A stretch of 22,372 bases of DNA from a virus. This document shows, piece after piece, positions 1 through 6,167 of the stretch; position 1 is the first letter of the stretch, and each line of letters starts with the position of its first letter. A program made the translations under genes and the position numbers. The notes below the pieces were generated by a model. The model made no database searches. It was not told where the DNA came from and was given only the letters and a program-made list of their open reading frames with translations. The stretch is from the IMG/VR virus record IMGVR_UViG_3300017746_005593, positions 1 through 22,372 of that record; one strand, 5' to 3'.

Positions 1-1
1 G

Positions 2-628
2 TTATGAATCCATTTTATCTGCCATATAGTTTTCAAAGTCTTCAACAAAATCTTCTTCACTAAAGTCTTTATAATCATCTACACCATCTAACCTGATAGC
101 ATTAACTAATGATTTAACATAAACAGCCCACATATTATCAATTGCTTGATTCTCAGTTATAAACTGATTCCATTTTGTATTGTAATTTTCTTCCATTTCT
201 TCTTTTTTTCCTTCATCTACAGGACCAAACATACTAGCAGCTAATGACATTTTATCATCAATTTGATCCATCATGCTTCTAATCCCCGTATTTTTTAATG
301 TAATCCACTCACCATCACCTTCAAACCAAATATAGCCATAATTACCACCATATTCATCTACTTTACCAGCCATTTCTTCCTGTGCATCTTCCCAATCACC
401 ATTTAATTTCATTTTATTAGGTGCTTCATCGTATTTTGAATTAATAGTTCCATCTTCGTCTATATACGAGATATAACCTTCATTTGCTACGAATTTTGCT
501 TTTTCATCAGAATTATAGTGATCCTTTAATGTTTTACCTAGACCTTCTGGGTAACCATCATAGTGGTTATATGTACAAGTGAAGTTTCTATCTTCATCTA
601 AATAACCTATAAGTGCTCTTGTTGCCAT
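2..628 (-). CDS. Hypothetical acidic phage protein, 208 aa
   Basis: I do not recognise a family with certainty. The protein is complete (ATG at 626-628, TAA at 2-4), strongly acidic and soluble-looking, with no signal peptide or membrane segment. It is rich in Tyr, Trp, Gly and Asp in its first half (residues ~8-110, e.g. GYLDED and YNHYDGYPEG) and ends in a Glu/Asp-rich helical tail (DFSEEDFVEDFE). The opening MATRALIGYLDED is of a kind I associate with conserved phage proteins of unknown function. The leader is A/T-rich (AAAAATTAAACAAC before ATG) with no Shine-Dalgarno sequence. It is the last gene of the minus-strand series in this window, 29 nt after the 138-aa gene. Gene call is firm; function unknown. 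Confidence 0.85.
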   Translation of the reverse strand: MATRALIGYLDEDRNFTCTYNHYDGYPEGLGKTLKDHYNSDEKAKFVANEGYISYIDEDGTINSKYDEAPNKMKLNGDWEDAQEEMAGKVDEYGGNYGYIWFEGDGEWITLKNTGIRSMMDQIDDKMSLAASMFGPVDEGKKEEMEENYNTKWNQFITENQAIDNMWAVYVKSLVNAIRLDGVDDYKDFSEEDFVEDFENYMADKMDS

Positions 629-657
629 GTTGTTTAATTTTTATTCGTTGATAAATA

Positions 658-1074
658 TTACAAATTATATTTAGATTGCCAAGATTTAATAAAACTTTCA
701 CCTACACCTAATTCTAGTATAACAGCTTTATCAGGTACACCTGGAAGTTTAGGAGCAGATAAAATATAATCTACATTTTCATTTTTCCAAACCTTCATTT
801 TTGTTTGAGCATTTGAACGATTTGATGTTTTAAATACCATAACTACTGGTAGTTTACCATATGGTTTACCTTTTTGGGGTTTTACTTTATGCTTTGATTT
901 TTTATCTAAAGGACCATCAAAAGTTTCTACTTTCCAAGCACCATTTTTATGTTTAGCATCATCAAAATGCCACAATTGTCTACCACCTAATTCTGGTTTT
1001 GATGGTACATCCACAAATTCTAAAACATATTTTGTTCTACGTTCTGTTTGTTCTGCTGGTCTACCTCTACTCAT
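658..1074 (-). CDS. Hypothetical basic phage protein, 138 aa
   Basis: Unrecognised. The N-terminus is basic (MSRGRPAEQTERR) and a Lys-rich stretch lies at residues ~57-73 (DKKSKHKVKPQKGKPYGK), so nucleic-acid binding is possible but not shown. The central part looks like a beta-rich fold (LPVVMVFKTS). There is no signal peptide or membrane helix. It starts 2 nt after the SWIM-protein stop (1077-1079), so the two are probably co-transcribed and translationally coupled. The leader AAAAATTTATAAAA before ATG has no Shine-Dalgarno sequence. Gene call firm, function unknown. Confidence 0.85.
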   Translation of the reverse strand: MSRGRPAEQTERRTKYVLEFVDVPSKPELGGRQLWHFDDAKHKNGAWKVETFDGPLDKKSKHKVKPQKGKPYGKLPVVMVFKTSNRSNAQTKMKVWKNENVDYILSAPKLPGVPDKAVILELGVGESFIKSWQSKYNL

Positions 1075-1076
1075 TT

Positions 1077-1523
1077 TTATAAATTTTTATTTAATTTCAT
1101 TCCTTTTACATGCTTACAATTACCCTTTGATCTCCAATAACCAGGACATGAACAATGATATTTACCTGATTCTGGGTAATATTTTGTGGTATATTCTCCT
1201 AACCCACTACCACTTATATGAGTTTCAATTACTGTCTTAGCTCTTTGTTTTTTAGGTTTGGGTTTAACCCATTCAATATCCTTAAGAGTAGTATTTGAAT
1301 CTACTTTTTGCCAAGTAGGAACTATATATTTTTGTCCTTCTTGATCAATAAATAAACTAGGGGGAATTATCTCATGTTTATATTCATATTTAAACATTTG
1401 AACATTTACAAATGAACCAAATCCTTTAGGATTAAAACCAAATGCTTCACCATCAGGTTTATAAATAATCCTAGATCTAATATTCCCGTATTTATTTAAA
1501 TTTGAAAATTTCCAAAGTGCCAT
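1077..1523 (-). CDS. SWIM zinc-finger protein, 148 aa
   Basis: The C-terminus carries a SWIM-type zinc-binding signature C-x-C-x9-C-x-H (Cys124, Cys126, Cys136, His138; YHCSCPGYW then GNCKHVKG). SWIM domains bind DNA or proteins and occur in recombination-associated and transposase-like proteins. The first ~100 residues have no recognised domain; residues ~87-96 are Lys/Pro-rich (VKPKPKKQRAK) and may be a linker. Two ATGs lie six bases apart, at 1529 and 1523. I chose 1523 because AAAGG sits 8 nt upstream of it and only 2 nt from the other; this is one of the few Shine-Dalgarno-like sites here. A promoter-like motif (1548-1557) and a TATAAATA box (1536-1543) lie just upstream, so it probably begins a transcription unit with the next two genes. 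Confidence 0.8.
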   Translation of the reverse strand: MALWKFSNLNKYGNIRSRIIYKPDGEAFGFNPKGFGSFVNVQMFKYEYKHEIIPPSLFIDQEGQKYIVPTWQKVDSNTTLKDIEWVKPKPKKQRAKTVIETHISGSGLGEYTTKYYPESGKYHCSCPGYWRSKGNCKHVKGMKLNKNL

Positions 1524-1535
1524 ATGCATTACCTT

Positions 1536-1557
1536 TATTTATACCTAAATATACGAA
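1536..1557 (-). promoter_or_regulatory. Putative promoter motif A upstream of the SWIM gene
   Basis: The coding strand reads TTCGTATATT (1557-1548) followed closely by TATAAATA (1543-1536). The 10-mer is identical to motifs in the gaps at 4407-4416 and 22225-22234. The TATAAATA matches the T4 late-promoter consensus, but it lies so near the start codon that a late transcript would be almost leaderless. The 51-nt gap between the kinase stop and the SWIM gene holds nothing else. Promoter function is inferred from recurrence and position only. Confidence 0.5.
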
Positions 1558-1580
1558 CAATATCTTGCTTCTCCAAATAT

Positions 1581-2327
1581 TTACATGGGAGTCTTTACAC
1601 CACGTTTTCCTACTACAATAGAGGATTGTTTATTAGCAATTTTAATTGCATTAGAAGCTGATTTAGCTGTAATATATGATAAAGCAAATGCAGCCGTAAA
1701 TGTATCTCCTGCCCCACTCACATCAATAGTTTCTTGTGGGTTTGGAGATGGAAATAATTCTCCATTATACATAGATCCTTTAGCACCTAAAGTTATAATA
1801 ATATTACTATCATCTAATTCCGTATTATTTATCCATTCCCCTTCATTTAATTTAACAAAGGTAAAATGTTTAGTAATACTATTACTAAGTTTTCTTTTAC
1901 TATCTAAAACGGAAACTTTAGAATGAAATGCTATTTTTTTTAAATCCCTATCTGAAAGATAACCTTTATCATAATCACTTATTACTACAATATCTGCTTC
2001 TTCTAGAAAATGAATATAACTATTATCCCATTTAAATGATTCAATGTCTTTATCTCCTTCATCAACTCTTAAAAACATATGGTTTGTTTTCTTTTCAACA
2101 TACCTAGTTTTAGTTATTTGTTTTAGATTAGAGAAATGGATTACTTGAGATTTAGGATCTAATGATTTAATATTAGCAACAGTATTCCCCGACATACCAG
2201 CGTTACTTTCGGTATATAATGGTTCTAATATTGGAACCAGCGCCTCTGGTGATAATCTATTGATAGAACAATAAATAAATCTATCAACACACGCTTCTCC
2301 TATTACTACTATTTTTGTATTTACCAT
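1581..2327 (-). CDS. PfkB-family sugar kinase, HldE N-domain-like (heptose-7-phosphate kinase type), 248 aa
   Basis: A ribokinase/PfkB-fold kinase that resembles the kinase half of HldE (RfaE), which phosphorylates D-glycero-D-manno-heptose 7-phosphate at C1 on the way to ADP-heptose. Visible matches: IGEACVDRF (residues 9-17), the RLSPEALVP stretch (24-32, like RISPEAPVP of HldE), TKTRYV, VISDYDKGYLS, and the PfkB signature GAGDTF (205-210) with catalytic Asp208. It ends IVVGKRGVKTP, like the end of the HldE kinase domain. At 248 aa it is shorter than that domain (~310-320 aa), mainly between the SGNTVANI region and TKTRYV. There is no attached nucleotidyltransferase domain. I set the start at ATG 2325-2327; the upstream in-frame TTG (2342) is less likely. 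It overlaps the preceding small ORF by 44 nt. The substrate is inferred; another sugar phosphate is possible. Confidence 0.8.
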   Translation of the reverse strand: MVNTKIVVIGEACVDRFIYCSINRLSPEALVPILEPLYTESNAGMSGNTVANIKSLDPKSQVIHFSNLKQITKTRYVEKKTNHMFLRVDEGDKDIESFKWDNSYIHFLEEADIVVISDYDKGYLSDRDLKKIAFHSKVSVLDSKRKLSNSITKHFTFVKLNEGEWINNTELDDSNIIITLGAKGSMYNGELFPSPNPQETIDVSGAGDTFTAAFALSYITAKSASNAIKIANKQSSIVVGKRGVKTPM

Positions 2328-2472
2328 AACTTTCTTTTTCAATTTGTATATCTAAACTAATAAGTGTACACATTTTACGAAGTGAATCTGGATAAAATAA
2401 TGCCATTTCAATTAATATTTGATCATCAAATCCTTCAAAATAATTTATTTTGTCTATTTTTCTACCTTTCAA
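2284..2472 (-). CDS. Possible small ORF, 62 aa, TTG start or frameshift product
   Basis: This open frame has protein-like composition (KINYFEGFDDQILIEMALFY then PDSLRKMCTLISLDIQ) but no convincing start: the first candidate is TTG at 2470-2472 and the first ATG is internal (2404-2406). Its start lies inside the end of the 40-aa ORF (2462-2584), one base out of frame. The junction on the coding strand is GAA AGG TAG, and a +1 shift at AGG would read GGT and continue into this frame. It runs 44 nt into the kinase gene in another frame. It may be a TTG-started gene, the second half of a frameshifted or programmed-frameshift protein, or a decayed gene. No family recognised. Confidence 0.4.
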   Translation of the reverse strand: MKGRKIDKINYFEGFDDQILIEMALFYPDSLRKMCTLISLDIQIEKESYGKYKNSSNRRSVC

Positions 2473-2584
2473 TTTTATACAACGGTTTTGTTTTTGGTTT
2501 AATTTTTAAACTTCCTCTTTTAATCATCCAGTTTCTCCATTCTTTACTTTGATCAACTGTTTGCTTCATTGAATTCTTCCCCAT
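2462..2584 (-). CDS. Small basic phage protein, 40 aa
   Basis: ATG at 2582-2584, TAG at 2462-2464; begins MGKNSMKQTVDQSKEWRNWM and ends in a Lys-rich tail (KIKPKTKPLYKIER). Positive charge and size resemble other tiny conserved phage proteins. The gap after the 45-aa gene is 23 nt of A/T-rich DNA. Its last bases overlap the start of the 62-aa open frame. It could be the N-terminal part of a longer protein if the downstream frame is joined by a +1 shift or if an indel is present. Function unknown. Confidence 0.5.
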   Translation of the reverse strand: MGKNSMKQTVDQSKEWRNWMIKRGSLKIKPKTKPLYKIER

Positions 2585-2607
2585 GACTTTTTTATTAAAA
2601 ATTACTA

Positions 2608-2745
2608 TTAGATTTTACCTTGCCCTCTATAAGTTTTCTTATAGTTAGTTGCATTTTTGCTTTTTGATGATTTAGTTTTAGCATGAATCCCTGGTCTTTT
2701 TGTTTGTTTCTTTTTAGTATAGTTAGATGCTATTAATCGTGCCAT
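2608..2745 (-). CDS. Small highly basic protein, 45 aa
   Basis: ATG at 2743-2745, two stop codons in a row (TAA TAG) at the end. The sequence MARLIASNYTKKKQTKRPGI followed by HAKTKSSKSKN and YRGQGKI is extremely Lys/Arg-rich with no hydrophobic core, so it is probably disordered or nucleic-acid bound. It resembles small KRPG(I/V)HAKTK-type proteins that I recall from T4-like phages, function unknown. Its ATG overlaps the glucosaminidase stop codon by one base (TAATG), indicating translational coupling. A ribosomal-protein-like or capsid-internal role cannot be excluded. Confidence 0.7.
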   Translation of the reverse strand: MARLIASNYTKKKQTKRPGIHAKTKSSKSKNATNYKKTYRGQGKI

Positions 2746-3314
2746 TATTCAAATTTTTCTTTTAAGTTATTAATTTTAATTATATGTTGTAACGACGATA
2801 CATATGCAGGGGCTTCAGCATATTGTTTATCTAATAACTTAAATAACTGTTTTTCTGTTTTACATTTATAAGCGTATGTAGAATACCATAAGGCATAATC
2901 CATAACTGATTCTTCCCAATTATCATAATAAGCATGTCCATGTTGAGTACCTAAAGCTAAATTAAGCCTGACACGAGCTTCTTTCATACCAAATAAATTA
3001 TGATTTTCTTTAAATATTTTAGATCCATAATGACCTGTTTCTAGAATTGATTGAGCTAATACAATATGAGGAAATCTGAAGTTTAATTCATCTAATTTTT
3101 TAATTAATTTAGTTTCATCAAACTCATTATACTCATTAATAATTAATACTTTTTCAGTTTCAGTAATAACTTCAGGATCTCTAGGTGAAAATGTTAATCC
3201 TAAAAAGAAAACTGCTGATAAAAATAATGCTGTTATCTTTAAGAATGTAAGACCATAGTTTGTTGTTACTGATTCATATTGTAGTTTATCTTGATTGTAT
3301 TTGTATAATTTCAT
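2745..3314 (-). CDS. Membrane-anchored GH73-type glucosaminidase, 189 aa
   Basis: A peptidoglycan hydrolase of the mannosyl-glycoprotein endo-beta-N-acetylglucosaminidase (GH73) type, cutting glycan strands between GlcNAc and MurNAc. A single membrane segment at residues ~22-41 (LTFLKITALFLSAVFFLGLT) follows a basic N-terminus, so the enzyme would sit at the inner membrane with its catalytic domain outside. Catalytic domain: FPHIVLAQSILETGHYGSK (81-99) with probable catalytic Glu92, then NLFGMK (106-111), the family hallmark, and a YAEAPAYVSSLQHII segment typical of the domain end. It is shorter than bacterial autolysins because it lacks wall-binding repeats. Likely roles are lysis or local wall opening. 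The gene on its 3' side starts within its stop codon. Confidence 0.82.
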   Translation of the reverse strand: MKLYKYNQDKLQYESVTTNYGLTFLKITALFLSAVFFLGLTFSPRDPEVITETEKVLIINEYNEFDETKLIKKLDELNFRFPHIVLAQSILETGHYGSKIFKENHNLFGMKEARVRLNLALGTQHGHAYYDNWEESVMDYALWYSTYAYKCKTEKQLFKLLDKQYAEAPAYVSSLQHIIKINNLKEKFE

Positions 3315-3317
3315 AAT

Positions 3318-3494
3318 TTAAAATTTATCTAAAAAGTTTCCTTTAATTATTTTATTTTTTAATTTATTATTTTTATCTTCATCTTTTAACATTTTACTAG
3401 CTAAACGCTCTAAATGTTTTTCTTTTTGTTTATCATAATCATTAACAAGTTTATCATGTTTTGATCTTTTAATATTTCTTGTTTTTTTAGCCAT
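3318..3494 (-). CDS. Small Lys-rich protein, 58 aa
   Basis: ATG at 3492-3494 (overlapping the HNH-protein stop by one base, TAATG) and TAA at 3318-3320, only 3 nt before the glucosaminidase start. The protein begins MAKKTRNIKRSKHDKLVNDY and continues as a charged, probably alpha-helical or coiled segment rich in Lys, Asp and Asn, ending KIIKGNFLDKF. No family recognised. Its fixed position in a chain of overlapping genes and the clean start and stop support a real gene. Confidence 0.65.
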   Translation of the reverse strand: MAKKTRNIKRSKHDKLVNDYDKQKEKHLERLASKMLKDEDKNNKLKNKIIKGNFLDKF

Positions 3495-4120
3495 TATATT
3501 CTTGATATTATATTAAATTCATCTTCATCATCATCACCTAACCCTAACTCTTTTAAACGTTCAAGATGGTAATCATCTACTTCCCATTCAACTTTACCTT
3601 GATTTACTGGTTTATGGTCTTCAATTCCTTCAACTTGTTTATCACTAAAAATATCACCTACTGTTAAAAAATAATGATTATAACACAGTAATTCTATATT
3701 ATCTAATTTATAATTTTTTTTATTATTATCTTTAAAATGTAATAGTAAAGGCATTTTATAATCTAATACTCTACGTTCTTGAAACTCACATACAGCACAT
3801 TTTTCTTCTAAATACCCCTCAGTAATAAGTCTATATTTAATCTTAGCTGGAGTGAACGATGAGGCATTTGCTCTTCCTTCAATAATATCCAGTAATGCAG
3901 GTTCTTTCCCACCTGTTCTTAGAAATTTAGGTATACCTTTACCTGATTGGTTTTTATGTTGTTCAAATAAACTATCATGAGTTTCACTTTCATAGAACTT
4001 AGCCCATTTTTTATAATGTTGGTAAGAACAATTCAAATATCGAGCGGCTGCCATATTTGATTTTGTCTTAGCCATTGCAGCTAAAATAAGTTCTTTTGTA
4101 AGTGGTCTAGCTTTAGGCAT
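3494..4120 (-). CDS. HTH plus HNH-like domain protein, 208 aa
   Basis: The N-terminal ~42 residues look like a helix-turn-helix of Fis/homeodomain type (LTKELILAAMAKTKSNMAAA then RYLNCSYQHYKKWAKFY). The central part has an HNH-endonuclease-like pattern: Cys108-x2-Cys111, LLLHFKDNN (125-133), LDNIELLCYNHYF with Cys146 and His149. The two Cys pairs probably hold a structural zinc. The usual HH(I)DGN core reads His128-Phe129-Lys-Asp131-Asn-Asn, so the second His, normally the general base, seems replaced by Phe. It may be a degenerate nuclease or a DNA-binding protein. The C-terminus is acidic (LGLGDDDEDEF). It overlaps the zinc-finger gene by 8 nt. Confidence 0.65.
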   Translation of the reverse strand: MPKARPLTKELILAAMAKTKSNMAAARYLNCSYQHYKKWAKFYESETHDSLFEQHKNQSGKGIPKFLRTGGKEPALLDIIEGRANASSFTPAKIKYRLITEGYLEEKCAVCEFQERRVLDYKMPLLLHFKDNNKKNYKLDNIELLCYNHYFLTVGDIFSDKQVEGIEDHKPVNQGKVEWEVDDYHLERLKELGLGDDDEDEFNIISRI

Positions 4121-4364
4121 CTAAATCTTTATACGAGTCAAATTTAACTTTTTTGGAATTAGCTTCATCTGCTAATTTTGCTTGTTCTGGAGTCATTATT
4201 TGAATATCATTCCATGTATGATCACCAGTGCCGTTAATAGTACTTATAGCTTTATAAGCACCTATAGTTGAACAATCAACACAGACTTTATACCCAAATT
4301 TTGTTAATCTTAATTCAGGCATATCAACCCCACAAGAGGCACATTTTATCATTTTTAATTTCAT
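4113..4364 (-). CDS. DksA/TraR-type zinc-finger protein, 83 aa
   Basis: Four cysteines in two pairs, Cys8-x2-Cys11 and Cys28-x2-Cys31, in the context CASCGVDMPELRL and YKVCVDC match the C4 zinc finger of DksA/TraR proteins (C-x2-CG-x3-P-x2-R ... C-V-x-C). DksA-family proteins bind RNA polymerase through the secondary channel. This protein lacks the long N-terminal coiled coil of DksA but has a ~50-residue C-terminal tail, so an RNA-polymerase role is only a possibility. The 72-nt gap upstream holds promoter-like motif B, so it probably opens the transcription unit that runs to the kinase gene. It overlaps the next gene by 8 nt. Confidence 0.65.
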   Translation of the reverse strand: MKLKMIKCASCGVDMPELRLTKFGYKVCVDCSTIGAYKAISTINGTGDHTWNDIQIMTPEQAKLADEANSKKVKFDSYKDLDA

Positions 4365-4406
4365 CTATTGTATTTTTATATATTGTAACTAACATATAAC
4401 TATACC

Positions 4407-4416
4407 AATATACGAA
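4407..4416 (-). promoter_or_regulatory. Putative promoter motif B
   Basis: Exact TTCGTATATT on the coding strand, followed by GGTATAGTTATATG. It lies in the 72-nt gap between the 132-aa gene and the DksA-type zinc-finger gene, 42 nt before the latter's ATG. Same 10-mer as in motifs A and D. Function is inferred. Confidence 0.5.
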
Positions 4417-4436
4417 AAGGATATGACTAATCCAAA

Positions 4437-4835
4437 TTATATGTTTGATTTATATTTTATGTAACTCCAAAGATCATCAGAATTTTTAAGTAAAAATTGC
4501 TTTCCATTAGCATCTTCTAGAGGAACTATACTACCATCAGCATCAAACCTATCATAGATATACCACACAATCATATCACCTGCAACTTCTCCATATAACA
4601 TTTTTAAAGTATTTTCAACAACAAACCACAATCCATCTGTTACTTTAGTTAAATCTATTCCACTTGTCTCAAATACTTTATTTTCAATATTATAAGATGC
4701 TTCTAACTTATCAATAAATTTTTTAAAAATAAGTTCTTCAGATTGATCAATATTATCTTTAATATTTACATCAACCCCAAGAATTAAATTAAATAACTTT
4801 TTTAAATCTTTATTATGTCCTGATAGATCTTCCAT
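4437..4835 (-). CDS. Hypothetical acidic protein, 132 aa
   Basis: Unrecognised. Begins MEDLSGHNKDLKKLFNLILG and is mostly predicted helical, acidic, with no membrane segment. The C-terminal half holds LWFVVENTLKMLYGEVAGDM and WYIYDRFDADGS, aromatic-rich and suggestive of a compact helical fold. It starts 5 nt after the 53-aa gene and is followed by the motif B gap, so it is probably the last gene of the unit that starts upstream. Function unknown. Confidence 0.8.
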   Translation of the reverse strand: MEDLSGHNKDLKKLFNLILGVDVNIKDNIDQSEELIFKKFIDKLEASYNIENKVFETSGIDLTKVTDGLWFVVENTLKMLYGEVAGDMIVWYIYDRFDADGSIVPLEDANGKQFLLKNSDDLWSYIKYKSNI

Positions 4836-4840
4836 TTGTA

Positions 4841-5002
4841 TTATTTAATAACTTCTACAGAAAATAGTTTTTTAAAAGTATTTACATCCATTTTTTTAAT
4901 GGCAGCAAAATATTCATAAGCTTGATCAAATGATGATAAACCAGAAGCTTTTCCTATTGCATCCTTATTTGAATCTGTTTTTGAATAAAATTTAAATATC
5001 AT
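4841..5002 (-). CDS. Small conserved-looking phage protein, 53 aa
   Basis: ATG at 5000-5002 overlaps the TGA of the 112-aa gene (ATGA) and it ends with TAA at 4841-4843. The protein starts MIFKFYSKTDSNKDAIGK and continues SFDQAYEYFAAIKKMDVNTF, FKKLFSVEVIK. The pattern FYSKTDS followed by a helix and KLF-V is of a kind I recall from short proteins in T4-like phages. Soluble, mixed charge, unknown role. Confidence 0.65.
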   Translation of the reverse strand: MIFKFYSKTDSNKDAIGKASGLSSFDQAYEYFAAIKKMDVNTFKKLFSVEVIK

Positions 5003-5337
5003 AATTTGTATTTTTTAATTAATTTTTTTAATTGAGTACATCTTTCATATTCTTCATTTTGAAGAAATAAATTATTTACTTGTCCTAATACTGTTTTAAA
5101 TTGTTCTTTTTTTAATTCTAGAATTATAGACATATTAAAAATATTAAACAATTCGGCTTTTTCTTCATTGTTTTTTAAAGCAGAAATAATAGCTTTTAGG
5201 GTTTCTTCAAGAATAAACTCAACGAATTCAGGTGAATTAGCTAAATTAAATAAATCTTCTTGATTATCCCAAACTAATTCAATATTTTTAACCTCTCTTC
5301 TTTTAATATCTTCCATATCTTTTTTGTCATCTTTCAT
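4999..5337 (-). CDS. Hypothetical helical protein, 112 aa
   Basis: A highly charged, all-helical protein: an acidic/basic N-terminus (MKDDKKDMEDIKRREVK), a helical middle (FILEETLKAIISALKNN) and a C-terminal helix NEEYERCTQLKKLIKKYK. That last stretch resembles the UvrB/UvrC (UVR) interaction motif, which often reads EDYERAAELRDxI. This is a short-motif similarity only. It lies 35 nt downstream of the GT2 gene; that gap and the GT2 stop can form a hairpin (5342-5389). Function unknown. Confidence 0.75.
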   Translation of the reverse strand: MKDDKKDMEDIKRREVKNIELVWDNQEDLFNLANSPEFVEFILEETLKAIISALKNNEEKAELFNIFNMSIILELKKEQFKTVLGQVNNLFLQNEEYERCTQLKKLIKKYKL

Positions 5338-5341
5338 TTTA

Positions 5342-5389
5342 GAGGGGATTAATGGGTTACGTTTATAAATATTTAAAACTTAATCCCCC
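5342..5389 (-). other. Inverted repeat at the end of the sugar-gene cluster
   Basis: Arms GGGGATTAA (coding strand, 5388-5380) and TTAATCCCC (about 5352-5344) can pair over nine bases. The ~27-nt A/T-rich loop itself contains a near-palindrome (GTTTTAAATATTTATAAAC). The 5' arm lies in the last codons of the GT2 gene. There is no U-run after the 3' arm, so it is not a standard intrinsic terminator; it could be an RNA-processing or stability element. Confidence 0.35.
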
Positions 5390-6164
5390 TAATAGTATTT
5401 CCTTTAGGACTATGAGAATTATTTTCATATAACGTTGGATCTATTCCCCATTTATATTTGAATAATTGTGCCGCAGGCCCTTCTGTTGCTCTAAATTTAT
5501 TTCCTTCTTTACCATTTTTAGTAGCTGTACTACCAAAATGATATAAGTGTGAGTTATGAGTTCTTGAAAAATTTAACCCTATTAATTCTAATTTTAAAAA
5601 GAAATCCCAGTCACAAATAAAAGGTGATTGATACATTGTATCAAAACCACCAACAGCCATATAATATTTTTTATACATGGCAAACGGGAAAATTCCCCCA
5701 TCAGGTGTTAAGTGATTTTTTTTAATTGTATACTCATAATTTATAAAATCCTCATATTGAAATTCTTTAGGATTACGACCAAAATCATTAACTGGAAAAT
5801 TAAATATTCCAGGACCTGTAGGTTCAATTTGATTAAGTGTTAATACAGATTTTTCTTTTAATGATGATTTAATTTCATTATCCCAATGTCTACCAAATAC
5901 ATTATCATCATTTACTATAAAAATGATTTCATTAGTTGCATTTATAACTCCTAAATTAAGAGCTTGTTGCATTCCTTGATTTTCTCCTAAATCAAGTACT
6001 TTAATATTATTTTTATATTTATCTAAAATTTCTTGACTTTCTTCGATAAATCCATCTACAGCAACAATTATTTCATTTTCACTTAGTTGTTGTTCAATAG
6101 CTGATTGTAAGCAGATGTCTAAATATTCTGGATTTCTATATGTTGGTATTATTAATGATATCAT
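5373..6164 (-). CDS. GT2-family glycosyltransferase (GT-A), 263 aa
   Basis: An inverting GT2-type sugar transferase. The N-terminal Rossmann half shows the family opening MISLIIPTYRNPEYLDICL, a donor-nucleotide Asp (VAVDGF, Asp37) and a metal-binding DxD-like motif in IIFIVNDDNVFG (Asn85-Asp86-Asp87). The centre has a GG-x-F/D acceptor region (AVGGFDTMY then CDWDFFLKLE) typical of GT2 enzymes that act on surface or protein-linked glycans. There is no membrane segment, so it is cytoplasmic. It is the last gene of the sugar cluster and follows the methyltransferase gene by 3 nt. Donor and acceptor cannot be read from the sequence. Confidence 0.85.
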   Translation of the reverse strand: MISLIIPTYRNPEYLDICLQSAIEQQLSENEIIVAVDGFIEESQEILDKYKNNIKVLDLGENQGMQQALNLGVINATNEIIFIVNDDNVFGRHWDNEIKSSLKEKSVLTLNQIEPTGPGIFNFPVNDFGRNPKEFQYEDFINYEYTIKKNHLTPDGGIFPFAMYKKYYMAVGGFDTMYQSPFICDWDFFLKLELIGLNFSRTHNSHLYHFGSTATKNGKEGNKFRATEGPAAQLFKYKWGIDPTLYENNSHSPKGNTIRGIKF

Positions 6165-6167
6165 ATT

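Noticed and set aside
1536-1543. TATAAATA as a standard T4 late promoter
   Set aside because: It matches the consensus, but the start codon is only about 12 nt away, giving an almost leaderless message; kept only as part of motif A.
1585-1926. Plus-strand 113-aa ORF opposite the kinase gene
   Set aside because: It is the antisense shadow of a well-supported PfkB kinase with an intact GAGD motif and shows no domain of its own.
3520-3540. Repeated TCATC units near the end of the HNH-like gene
   Set aside because: They are codons for an Asp/Glu run in the acidic C-terminus, not a functional DNA repeat.
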